Assembly: GCA_902812405.1 (NCBI GenBank)
Contig: CADDZI010000006.1
Coordinates: 1 to 64,000, forward strand
Direction of reading: 5' to 3'
Origin: a bacterium
GTDB lineage: Bacteria; Vulcanimicrobiota; Vulcanimicrobiia; Eremiobacterales; Eremiobacteraceae
Length of the DNA: 64,000 bases
A program made the position numbers and the translations under genes. The notes beneath the pieces are model-generated. The model was given only the letters and a program-made list of their open reading frames with translations. It was not told the origin of the DNA and searched no databases. Of the stretch, positions 1-8,085 are shown piece by piece (within the stretch, counting starts at the first letter, position 1; the number at the start of each line of letters is the position of its first letter).

Positions 1-43
1 ACCGCTACATTTCCGTGGGGTGCCGGTTGCGCAAGGGCGAAGG

Positions 44-1096
44 CTACGCGGACGGTCGCTCGATGAGCATCGCGTCACCGAAAGAGTAAAAGCGGTATTC
101 GAGGCGCACGGCCTCCGCATAGGCCGCCAGCATACGCTCGGTGCCGGCAAAGGCGCACACCAACATGAGCAATGTCGATCTCGGCAGGTGGAAGTTCGTT
201 ATGAGAACGTCGACGCTTGTGATCCGCTGCGGCGGGGCCACGAAGAGATTCGTCCAGCGCCGCCCGGGCTGAATGTCAGCGTCTGCCTGGCGCGCCGCGT
301 CCTCGAGAGCACGCAGCGTGGTCGTCCCGACGGCAATAACACGCCGCCCCGCACTCCGCGCGCGCCGGATCCGGTCCGCCGTCTCGGCCGTGATTTCATA
401 TTCTTCCGCATGCATAACATGTCGGCGGATGTCGTCGGTCTTCACGGGTCGGAACGTCCCGGCACCGACATGCAGGGTGATGGTGGCCCATTCGATCCCC
501 TGCTCCCCCAGGCGCTTCAAGAGTTCGGGAGTAAAATGCAGACCGGCGGTCGGTGCCGCGACGGATCCAGGCTGTCGCGCATAGACCGTTTGGTAGCGTT
601 CGGCAGCCCCGGGGGGCGGCGTGCGGATGTAAGGCGGCAGAGGCACCTGCCCGTAGCGAGCCATCGCGGCCTGGGCATCAAGACCGTAGAAACGCACGAT
701 CCGGTTTCCGCCCGGTGCGCGGTCCACGACCTCAATGCCCACACCTTCTCCCAGCGCCAAGCGGTCACCCGGGCGGATGCGTTTACCGGGACGTGCCATG
801 GCAACCCACGTCTCCGGCGAGTCGCCTGGATGGAGAAGCAAAACCTGACATGCTCCGCCTCCTTTGCGGCGCGGGAAAAATCGGGCTGGTATCACCCGCG
901 TGTCGTTAGCGACAAGAAGGTCGCCGGGCCGCAGCACCTCGGGGAGCTTCGAGAACACAAGGTGCCTGTGCTCTCCGTGCGCCGCCACGACGAAAAGCCG
1001 GGCGGCATCCCGGCGCTGGGCAGGCGACTGAGCAATCAGGTGGGTGGGCAGCGGGTAGTCGTAGGTCGCCGTCGCGTAGGGATCTCTTTCCGTCAC
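44..1096 (-). CDS. queA: S-adenosylmethionine:tRNA ribosyltransferase-isomerase
   Basis: This cytosolic enzyme transfers the ribosyl moiety of SAM to preQ1 in tRNA and isomerises it to epoxyqueuosine, the penultimate step of queuosine synthesis. The 350-residue protein has the usual family length. Family hallmarks visible are the N-terminal DYPLPTHLIAQ-like start, the PTAGLHFT segment in the middle, GTTTLRALE further on and the terminal FGDAMLI. It begins with GTG 9 bases after the SpoIID-like gene and is the last full gene of the long minus-strand directon. The 43 bases beyond its TAG stop show no gene start I can support; tgt often follows queA but is not seen here. Confidence 0.95.
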   Translation of the reverse strand: MTERDPYATATYDYPLPTHLIAQSPAQRRDAARLFVVAAHGEHRHLVFSKLPEVLRPGDLLVANDTRVIPARFFPRRKGGGACQVLLLHPGDSPETWVAMARPGKRIRPGDRLALGEGVGIEVVDRAPGGNRIVRFYGLDAQAAMARYGQVPLPPYIRTPPPGAAERYQTVYARQPGSVAAPTAGLHFTPELLKRLGEQGIEWATITLHVGAGTFRPVKTDDIRRHVMHAEEYEITAETADRIRRARSAGRRVIAVGTTTLRALEDAARQADADIQPGRRWTNLFVAPPQRITSVDVLITNFHLPRSTLLMLVCAFAGTERMLAAYAEAVRLEYRFYSFGDAMLIERPSA

Positions 1097-1105
1097 CGAT
1101 GCAGG

Positions 1106-2386
1106 TCAGCGGAGGGCTGCCGCTGCAGCCGGAGCGGCCTGACGCTGGACCATGCGGGGCGCGGCCACGGAGGCGAGCTGCGTCAAGACCGCCCCCGGGT
1201 AGTAAAAGTTCAGGATCGCATACACCCCAAAACCTGCCTGCGCCATACCGCGGGCACCCAGCTGGCACATTCCGACTCCATGTCCGTATCCGGCGCCGGT
1301 GACGAAGATGATGCCGTTGCTGTAGGAGAGGGCTCGTATGCGCGTGCTCTTGACGAGGCTCGTACCGGCTGCCTCCCGAAAGGCGGTTGCCGGGATGGCA
1401 ATCCGTTCGCCGTGTGCGATAAAAAGGACCGAGAGCAATCTGCCGGAGTCATCCGCCGGACCGGCGAGAACCTGGGTCAGAGAAGCCGCATCCAGAGACG
1501 GCGGAGCCTGGCCTGCAAGCGCGAGCCTGCGGATGACGTCGGAGGCGGCGACGCTGGCGGCCCAGTTCATGTAGGGCGAAAACGGACAGTAGGGGTCGCG
1601 GACGCTCTGCAGATAGGGTTGCGGGTCGCCAAGCGCCCTCCCGTTGGACGTGAAGCCGCCGTCGCAGGCCGCATAGTACGCGTGCACAAGTTGCCCGCGG
1701 TATACCAAGACCACGCCCCGCGTGGCGTCCACCGCATCGACAACCGGCACGGACTCTGCCGCCACGCCGTTGTACGCCTGATCGCGATTGCCGGCTCGCA
1801 GGTCAAAGCCCAGCTCATCGTGCGCGCCGAGGTGTTGCACGGCGTACGTGCGGGCGACGATGGCCTGCGCCTGAAGAGCCGCCGGCGGCGTGTCTGCGCC
1901 GACCTCGCTGCCGACGACGCTGTACAGATACTGCTCGAGGTCGATGATGTTGAGGACACTGAGTTCCCCGCCGGCATCACGCCGGACGAGAATGCTGCCC
2001 CGGTACGGCTGCCCATTGACGGCGAGCGTCAGATCCGTGAGAGGCGTGATGAGGACTTGGTCCGCAGCGCGGATGCTGCCGGCCAACAGCAGCCCGTCGG
2101 CCTCGGGTCTGACGTCGAGGACGGTCGTCAGATCCGGCGTGACCAGCGGGCGCGAGCCCTCGACATAGGGCCTCACAACGAGACCGCCGGGCGAGGCGAC
2201 AATGGTCTGCAGCTGGTGTTCCAGGAGCAAAACCCGCACCGGCGTTTGTGCGGACGCCCGCGCGACGCAACCCACCAAGCACGCGACGACAACCACGATC
2301 CAGCCACACGGCCGGCTGGGCCCCGGGTGCAAGCGCAAGCGCGACGCTAAAGGCCCAGCAGGCGCCCGAAACGGAGATTTCGTCAC
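1106..2386 (-). CDS. Exported SpoIID/LytB-domain protein
   Basis: A 426-residue protein with a hydrophobic signal segment (about residues 28-46) and a SpoIID domain from about residue 125 to near the C-terminus. Hallmarks are the [18 protein letters not shown] block, the [13 protein letters not shown] helix and the terminal [13 protein letters not shown] and FYYPGA motifs. In sporulating Firmicutes SpoIID is a lytic transglycosylase acting on stem-peptide-free glycan; homologues are also common in non-sporulating phyla, where their role is unclear. The ATG overlaps the ruvB stop by four bases (ATGA), fixing the start. No other sporulation gene is present in the window, so a sporulation role should not be assumed; a cell-wall hydrolase role in the periplasm or wall is the better guess. 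Confidence 0.9.
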   Translation of the reverse strand: MTKSPFRAPAGPLASRLRLHPGPSRPCGWIVVVVACLVGCVARASAQTPVRVLLLEHQLQTIVASPGGLVVRPYVEGSRPLVTPDLTTVLDVRPEADGLLLAGSIRAADQVLITPLTDLTLAVNGQPYRGSILVRRDAGGELSVLNIIDLEQYLYSVVGSEVGADTPPAALQAQAIVARTYAVQHLGAHDELGFDLRAGNRDQAYNGVAAESVPVVDAVDATRGVVLVYRGQLVHAYYAACDGGFTSNGRALGDPQPYLQSVRDPYCPFSPYMNWAASVAASDVIRRLALAGQAPPSLDAASLTQVLAGPADDSGRLLSVLFIAHGERIAIPATAFREAAGTSLVKSTRIRALSYSNGIIFVTGAGYGHGVGMCQLGARGMAQAGFGVYAILNFYYPGAVLTQLASVAAPRMVQRQAAPAAAAALR

Positions 2387-3468
2387 AACAAGCGGGGATG
2401 CTCGCTCGCCGGCGCCCCGCCCAGGTAGGCGTGCGCCTTCGGGGTGGCGCGCCGCCCGGCGGCTGTGCGGGCGACGAAGCCTATTTGGATCAAGTACGGC
2501 TCAACGACATCGACCAAGGTCTCCTCGTCTTCGTTGAGACTGGCCGCCAGGGCTGCAATGCCGACGGGACCGCCGCCATACTGCTCGACGAGTACGCGGA
2601 GAAAGCTTCGGTCTAAGGGGTCCAAACCCAGCCGGTCGATGCGCTCCAATTCCAGCGCAGCGCACGCGACCTCGCGCGTAATGGTTCCCTCCGAACGCAC
2701 GAGCGCAAAATCTCGGACGCGCCGCAACAAGCGGTTGGCGATGCGCGGTGTCCCCCGTGCGCGCGAGGCGATTTCGTGAGCGCCGCCGTCGTCAATCGGA
2801 ACTCCCAGGACACCGGCCGAGTGGGTCACGATGGTGCGCAGGTCCTCGACGCCGTAGTAATCGAGGCGGTGCACGATGCCGAAGCGCTCGCGCAGCGGCG
2901 CGGTCAACATGCCGGGGCGCGTCGTGGCACCGATGAGGGTGAAGTGTTTGAGCGTAATCTTGATCGTCTTGGCGTAGGCGCCCTTGTCCACCATGAAATC
3001 GATCGCGAAATCTTCCATTGCCGGATAGAAGAATTCTTCCACCACCCGGCTTAAGCGGTGGATCTCATCGACAAAGAGGACGTCGCCGCGTTCCAGGTTG
3101 GTCAGGATGCCGACGAGGTCGCCGGGCCGCTCCAAGGTCGGCCCGGATGCCTGCCGAAACGTCGCCTCCATTTCCCGAGCGATAATGTTGGCCAAAGTGG
3201 TCTTCCCGAGACCCGGAGGGCCGTGCAGCAGGATATGGTCGAGCGGCTCGCCGCGGCGTTTGGCGGCCTCGATGGAGATTTTGAGATTCTCGACCACGTC
3301 GCGCTGGCCGACATAGCGGTCGAAGCGCGTTGGGCGCAGCGTGACCGTGATGATCTCATCTTCGATCGTCTCCCCGGCGTGCACCACCGGGTGGACCGGC
3401 GCGCCGAGGTCCCGCCGCTGAGGCTCCGGCTCGCCCGCGTCACCGCGCACAGTCGTCTTGCGCGGCAT
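2383..3468 (-). CDS. ruvB: Holliday junction branch-migration ATPase RuvB
   Basis: RuvB is the hexameric AAA+ motor that drives Holliday-junction branch migration with RuvA. The 361-residue protein shows Walker A GPPGLGKT at residues 83-90, Walker B DEIHR at 134-138 and the sensor region [18 protein letters not shown], followed by the family winged-helix C-terminus. The N-terminal tail of about 40 residues before the ATPase core is a little longer than in E. coli. The ATG immediately follows the ruvA stop. The gene order ruvC-ruvA-ruvB is complete here and the operon is embedded between a wall-sensor kinase and a SpoIID-like gene. Confidence 0.98.
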   Translation of the reverse strand: MPRKTTVRGDAGEPEPQRRDLGAPVHPVVHAGETIEDEIITVTLRPTRFDRYVGQRDVVENLKISIEAAKRRGEPLDHILLHGPPGLGKTTLANIIAREMEATFRQASGPTLERPGDLVGILTNLERGDVLFVDEIHRLSRVVEEFFYPAMEDFAIDFMVDKGAYAKTIKITLKHFTLIGATTRPGMLTAPLRERFGIVHRLDYYGVEDLRTIVTHSAGVLGVPIDDGGAHEIASRARGTPRIANRLLRRVRDFALVRSEGTITREVACAALELERIDRLGLDPLDRSFLRVLVEQYGGGPVGIAALAASLNEDEETLVDVVEPYLIQIGFVARTAAGRRATPKAHAYLGGAPASEHPRLL

Positions 3469-4119
3469 TTAGGGGCTCCCGTTGCGGCGGGCGGCGGGGC
3501 TATGTTGCTGGCGCCGATAGATTTCGGTCAAAAGCTCCTCGGCGCTGGTCAGGCTGCCGTTTGTGGCCAGCGCCTCGCGTGCCATGCGCTCGGCCTCAGC
3601 GCGGCGGTACTGCAGCTGAAGGAGCACCTCAATGGCCTCCGCGACAAAGTCCGGGGTTGTCTGTGTCCGCGCCGCCGCCGACCCGCCTTGGATGAGGCCA
3701 AAACGGGCCACCTTTCCCTGCAGCTTCGCGATGATGTCTTTGGCCTTTTGGTCGCCGATACCCGGCAGCCGGCGCAAGCTGGCCTGGTCACCCTCGTCGA
3801 TAAAGCGCGCGATCTCCGCCATCGGGAGCGAAAACGCCTTGACCGCCGTCTTCGGGCCGACGCTGGCGACGGTAATGAGTGCTTGAAAAAACTCGCGTTC
3901 GACGGCGTTCGTAAATCCAATGTACATGGGAAGAGCACGGTTGCCGTCGATCTGCAGGTACGCGTAGATCTCCAGCCGGACCGGCTGCCCCACGGCGACA
4001 TCCGCCAATTTGTCCGCCACACAGCGGGGTAGGAGAATCGGGTACGTGAGCCCACCGGCGGCCACCAAGACGCCCTCCTCGGTCTTCTCCTGCAGCGTTC
4101 CCTCGATGCGCGAAAACAC
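3469..4119 (-). CDS. ruvA: Holliday junction-binding protein RuvA
   Basis: RuvA tetramers hold the four-way junction and load RuvB. The 216-residue protein begins MFSRIEGTL and carries the expected OB-fold start, the tandem helix-hairpin-helix region (ASVGPKTAVKA and RRLPGIGDQKAKDII) and a short C-terminal domain that binds RuvB. It is slightly longer than the typical 190-205 residues because of a charged C-terminal tail. It starts directly after the ruvC stop and ends directly before the ruvB start, so the three genes are almost certainly cotranscribed. Confidence 0.97.
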   Translation of the reverse strand: MFSRIEGTLQEKTEEGVLVAAGGLTYPILLPRCVADKLADVAVGQPVRLEIYAYLQIDGNRALPMYIGFTNAVEREFFQALITVASVGPKTAVKAFSLPMAEIARFIDEGDQASLRRLPGIGDQKAKDIIAKLQGKVARFGLIQGGSAAARTQTTPDFVAEAIEVLLQLQYRRAEAERMAREALATNGSLTSAEELLTEIYRRQQHSPAARRNGSP

Positions 4120-4596
4120 TCAGCCTCCCCGGCGCCGCGCGTGAGCGATTGCCAGCGCCAAGGCATCGGTTACGTCAGACGGGCCCGGACGCCTGCGCAA
4201 TCGCAGGGCTTGGACGACAAGAGCCGCCACCTGCTGCTTGCTCGCCGCGCCGTTGCCGGCCAGCGCTCGTTTGACGGCGCTCGCCGAGTAGTGGTAAACG
4301 TGAAGGTGGGCCGCGGCCGCGGCACAGAGCAGGGCGCCGCGCGCATGAGCCATGAGAATCGCCGTCCGCGGATGGCCGGTCCGCGAAAAGACCTCCTCGA
4401 CGACCATCACCTCGGGCCGGTGCGTTCGGATCACCTCGCCCAAGCTGCGTTCCAAGTCCGCCAGGCGATGCTCGATGGCCGACGCCCGGCGAGGAGAAAT
4501 CACGCCGCCTTCAACCAGACGTATCCGACCGGCGCGGGATTCAATGACCCCGTACCCCGTGGAGTGGAGGCTGGGATCGACGCCCAGGATCCTCAC
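4120..4596 (-). CDS. ruvC: Holliday junction resolvase RuvC
   Basis: RuvC is the dimeric endonuclease that resolves Holliday junctions. This 158-residue protein has the four acidic residues of the RNase H-like active site: D7 (GVDPS), E67 in the VVEEVF strand, and D141/D144 in PSDVTDALA. Length is normal. The start ATG overlaps the stop of the upstream kinase gene (ATGA), which is unusual company for ruvC but follows the overlap style of the whole directon. Confidence 0.97.
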   Translation of the reverse strand: MRILGVDPSLHSTGYGVIESRAGRIRLVEGGVISPRRASAIEHRLADLERSLGEVIRTHRPEVMVVEEVFSRTGHPRTAILMAHARGALLCAAAAAHLHVYHYSASAVKRALAGNGAASKQQVAALVVQALRLRRRPGPSDVTDALALAIAHARRRGG

Positions 4597-6692
4597 GGTT
4601 TCGGGCCTCCCAGGTAGACGACAACGGCGCTGCCGGGCGGCACGCTGGCACCCGCAGTGGGATCGGTGCCTCCGACGGGCGCGTCCGGGCGGCTGCCCGG
4701 TACGACGATGATCCGAACGACGCGCAGCCCCAAGTTGGTGAGGGCTGCCTGCGCGTCCGCCAGACTCATCCCGATCACGTTCGGCATGACGACGGCGGCT
4801 GGTCCGGACGCGGCCGGAGCAGGCGAGCTCGAGGCTTGCGGCTGCGGGGATGCTGGAACTTGTGAGACGACGATGTTGACCGCTGTTCCCTGTGGGACCT
4901 GTGTCTGAGCAGACGGGTCTTGCCCGATGATCATGCCTGGACTCGTGTCGGTCACGGAGGCATAGCCCACGGTTCCCAGAGCAAGTCCGGCTTGCAGCAG
5001 GGTATTCCGCGCATCCTGGACGCTCATGCCGACGAGGTCCGGCACGGCGATCGCATTCGGCCCGGCGCTGATGTCGGCCGTCACGGTCGAGCCTGGCGGA
5101 ACGGTGGCGCCAGCAGCCGGCTCCTGGTCGATAACGGTGCGCGCGGGAATCTCCGGGCTGGGGACAATCGCGGTGGTGAGTTTGAGACCAAGCCGGCGCA
5201 AGGTCGCAGCAGCCTGATCCAGAGGCAGCGACACGATATTGGGCACGCTGACCAAAAGCGGACCCAGACTGGGCAGGAGGATAACGGTATCACCCTTCGT
5301 CAGCGTACTGCCCCCGACAGGATCAGTGCGGGCGACGAGCCCGGGCTGTACGGTCGCCGAGTGAACGCCCGGGCCGGTGCGACTGCGTAAGCCCAGGGCC
5401 CCCAAGGTTTGAGAGGCGGTCTTGACATCCTCGCCGGACACGTCCGGTATCACGATCGCAGCCGGCCCGGTGCTCACGTACATGGTGACGCGTTCGCGGG
5501 GTTGCACGGGGGAGCCGGCGGGCGGTTGCGTCCCGTCCGCCAAACCGGCGGCGACATCCGGGTCTGGCCGCGTCACCAACGTGACATCCTCGATCCCCAC
5601 GTCGTGCAAAGCGGTGAGGGCGTCCAGCTGCGACTTACCCGCGACATCCGGGACGACCAGCTTGCGTGAAGTTCCCTCACGCACGGCGAAGATAGCAAAG
5701 AGCGCCACGAAGGCGACGACCAACGAGGCTCCGAGCACGGTTGCACGATGCAGGTTCCAGCGTGGCTCGAGCAGGACCGCGTGCCGGGGTCTGTCCTCGT
5801 GCACGGCCCCGGCGCGCCGGCGGAGGACCGCGGTCTGCGTCGGATCCTCCGGTACGCCGTTATCCGGACGGTGCTCGTCCCGGCTGCACCGGCGCAGCGC
5901 GGCCAAGGCTTCCCCAGCGCTTTGAAAGCGTGCGGCTGGGTCCTTCTCGAGCAGTTTCATCACGATGTCGCGCAATGCGGGCGTTACGGTGATGCCGTAC
6001 GTCGTCGGGTCGGGCACGGCTGCGTTGAGGTGGCCCATAGCGACGCCGAGCGCGGTCTCGGCAACGTAGGGGCACCGTCCGGTCAGCATTTCGAAGAGAA
6101 CGACGCCCAGGCTGTAAAGGTCGGAGGCCGGCCCCAAAGCCGCTCCCAAGAGTTGCTCTGGGGAACAATACGGTACCGAGCCCATCACCGTATCGGCATG
6201 CGACAACGTTCCGGCGGTGACCGCCCGCGCGATGCCGAAATCCGTCACCCGGACGACGTCGTCATGCGTGATGAGAATGTTGGATGGTTTGACGTCGCGA
6301 TGCAAAAGGTCGGCTCGGTGTGCGGCGGCCAGCGCGAGGCAAATCTGGACGGCATACCGGACAGCCACGGATTCCGGCAGCCTGCCCTGGCGGGCCAGGA
6401 GAGCCGCCAACGTTTCACCCGGGACGTACTCTTCGACGATGTAGTGCGACCCCTGGACTTCACCCACGTCGTACGTCGTCACGATGTTGGGATGCGACAG
6501 CCTGGCTGCGGCACGCGCTTCGTCATAGAAGCGGTGCACAAATGACGGATCGGCGGCGTGGTCCGGCCGCAGGATCTTGACGGCAACCTGACGGCGCAGG
6601 AGCAGATCGTATCCGCGGTAGACGACCGCCATGCCGCCTTCACCGACGACGGCGTCCAGGCGATAGCGATTGTTGAGAATCGTCTCGGTCAC
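4593..6692 (-). CDS. PASTA-domain serine/threonine protein kinase
   Basis: A 699-residue membrane kinase of the PknB/PrkC/Stk1 family that senses muropeptides or lipid II and regulates growth and wall synthesis. The kinase domain spans about residues 8-270: glycine loop GEGGMAVVY at 17-25, catalytic Lys39, HRD at 131-133 with HRDVKPSN, and DFG from D151. A single membrane span lies at about 325-350, followed by five PASTA-like repeats (starts VPDVAG, IPDVSG, VPNIVS, VPDLVG, MPNVIG) reaching the C-terminus, with an Ala/Pro/Ser/Gln linker before the last. The start is GTG at 6692, overlapping the PBP stop (GTGA); the open frame extends upstream but without homology. No partner PP2C phosphatase or FHA gene is nearby. 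Targets are unknown, but the upstream PBP is an obvious partner. Confidence 0.95.
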   Translation of the reverse strand: MTETILNNRYRLDAVVGEGGMAVVYRGYDLLLRRQVAVKILRPDHAADPSFVHRFYDEARAAARLSHPNIVTTYDVGEVQGSHYIVEEYVPGETLAALLARQGRLPESVAVRYAVQICLALAAAHRADLLHRDVKPSNILITHDDVVRVTDFGIARAVTAGTLSHADTVMGSVPYCSPEQLLGAALGPASDLYSLGVVLFEMLTGRCPYVAETALGVAMGHLNAAVPDPTTYGITVTPALRDIVMKLLEKDPAARFQSAGEALAALRRCSRDEHRPDNGVPEDPTQTAVLRRRAGAVHEDRPRHAVLLEPRWNLHRATVLGASLVVAFVALFAIFAVREGTSRKLVVPDVAGKSQLDALTALHDVGIEDVTLVTRPDPDVAAGLADGTQPPAGSPVQPRERVTMYVSTGPAAIVIPDVSGEDVKTASQTLGALGLRSRTGPGVHSATVQPGLVARTDPVGGSTLTKGDTVILLPSLGPLLVSVPNIVSLPLDQAAATLRRLGLKLTTAIVPSPEIPARTVIDQEPAAGATVPPGSTVTADISAGPNAIAVPDLVGMSVQDARNTLLQAGLALGTVGYASVTDTSPGMIIGQDPSAQTQVPQGTAVNIVVSQVPASPQPQASSSPAPAASGPAAVVMPNVIGMSLADAQAALTNLGLRVVRIIVVPGSRPDAPVGGTDPTAGASVPPGSAVVVYLGGPKP

Positions 6693-8080
6693 GGGTACAC
6701 CGGGAGGGCTGCGGCGAGAATATGGCGTGCGACAGGGGCGGCAGCAACGCCTCCATAGCCGGCGTCTTCGACGACGACCGCAACCACCAAGCGCGGATCG
6801 TCGGCCGGAGCAAAGCACGCAAACCACGCATCCGGCGGACCACCCGGATGCGTCGCCGTGCCCGTCTTCCCGGCAACCGTCACCCCGCGCAGCTGGGCCG
6901 CCGTCCCCGTGCCATAGCGGACGACCGCTTCCATGAACGAGCGCACGTCGTCAGCGGTTTGCGGCGCGATCGGCCGGCCCCACGCGACCGGTATCGTCCG
7001 CAACGCTGGCCGGCCGGGCACCTGAATCTGCTTCACGAGCCAGGGGCGCATCAAAACGCCGCGGTCTGCAATCGTCGCGGCGATCAGGGCAATCCGCAGG
7101 GGCGTGACAGCCAAGCTCGCCTGGCCAAATGCCATTTGTGCCAGCTCCGACGGGGAGACGGTGTCGGGCTCCGGCACCTCATCTTTGGCGACCGCCACCG
7201 GGAGGTTCATGTCGTCGCCGACGTGGAAGCGCTTCAGGTAGTCGTAGAACGTTGGGACGCCGAGCGCAACGCCGATCTGGGCGAAGTCAACGTTGCTGGA
7301 GTAGGCAAAGGCATTGACGAGCGGCTGGACCCCGGTCGCTTCATGCTCCGCATTGTGCAGTGTAAAACCGCCGATGGTGAAGTATCCCGGGTCGTTGAAC
7401 GTGCTCTGGGGCGTGAACGCGCCGCTGTCGAGGGCCGCGCTGGCGGTCACCATCTTAAACGTCGATCCCGGCGGATACACCCCCTCCAGGGCCCTGTCGA
7501 GTAGCGGTGCGTCCGACTGAGAACGCAGCGTATTCCAGACCGCGGCCAGCCTGTTCGGATTGTAGCTGGGGTGACTGACGGCGGCCAAGATTGCTCCGGA
7601 ACGCGGATCCAGGACGACGACCGCGCCGCGAGCCCCGGCTGGGAAGGCTTGGTCGGCAATGGAGGCAATGTCACGGCGCAGCGTCAGGACGATGCGGGCG
7701 CCGCCTTGTCCGGCCGCGGGCGTGCTCCCTCCGAAGAGACGGCCCAACTGGGTCTCCTCGCTTGTGCCCGGGGGGGCCAGAAACGGATCGAGGGCCGCCT
7801 CGAGTCCCGACTCGCCATAACGCGTCGAGGAGTAACCGATGATCTGAGCCAGAGCCGGACCTGCGTCGTAGACCCGCCGGCTGCCGACGCTGCGGGCGAG
7901 AGGCTGACCCGCCGCATCCAGCAACTCCCCGCGCAACGCGATGCTCTGGGCGCGCCGTGGATCTCCGGGGTGTGCCGCAATTGCGGACCGATCCAGGAGT
8001 TGGATCCGCGCTTCTTGCCAGGCTACGATTGCGAAGACGGCAACGAACGCGTACCCGACTACCAAAATCCGGCCGCGCAT
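6689..8080 (-). CDS. Class B penicillin-binding protein (PbpA/FtsI-type transpeptidase)
   Basis: A compact D,D-transpeptidase that cross-links peptidoglycan from the outer face of the membrane. With the ATG at 8080 it has 463 residues: membrane anchor at about 5-23, a short RGELLDAAGQPLA pedestal segment, then the transpeptidase with SxxK S206-T-F-K209, SxN S261-S-N263 and KTG 405-407. A GTG at 8089 overlaps the carB stop (GTGA) and would add three residues; I cannot decide between them. It resembles actinobacterial PbpA, being much shorter than FtsI/PBP2 because the N-terminal dimerisation region is reduced. In actinobacteria pbpA neighbours rodA and pknAB; here the PASTA kinase follows directly but no SEDS glycosyltransferase gene is in the window. 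Confidence 0.93.
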   Translation of the reverse strand: MRGRILVVGYAFVAVFAIVAWQEARIQLLDRSAIAAHPGDPRRAQSIALRGELLDAAGQPLARSVGSRRVYDAGPALAQIIGYSSTRYGESGLEAALDPFLAPPGTSEETQLGRLFGGSTPAAGQGGARIVLTLRRDIASIADQAFPAGARGAVVVLDPRSGAILAAVSHPSYNPNRLAAVWNTLRSQSDAPLLDRALEGVYPPGSTFKMVTASAALDSGAFTPQSTFNDPGYFTIGGFTLHNAEHEATGVQPLVNAFAYSSNVDFAQIGVALGVPTFYDYLKRFHVGDDMNLPVAVAKDEVPEPDTVSPSELAQMAFGQASLAVTPLRIALIAATIADRGVLMRPWLVKQIQVPGRPALRTIPVAWGRPIAPQTADDVRSFMEAVVRYGTGTAAQLRGVTVAGKTGTATHPGGPPDAWFACFAPADDPRLVVAVVVEDAGYGGVAAAPVARHILAAALPVYP

Positions 8081-8085
8081 GGCGC

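Noticed and set aside
20-2350. 776-codon plus-strand open frame
   Set aside because: Antisense to queA and the SpoIID-like gene, both with clear family motifs; Arg/Gly/His-rich translation typical of a shadow frame in high-GC DNA.
1106-2386. Sign of endospore formation
   Set aside because: SpoIID-domain proteins are common in non-sporulating bacteria and no other sporulation gene is seen.
6693-6827. N-terminal extension of the PASTA kinase
   Set aside because: Cys/Arg-rich, lies inside the PBP gene; kinase start is set by the GTGA overlap at 6689-6692.
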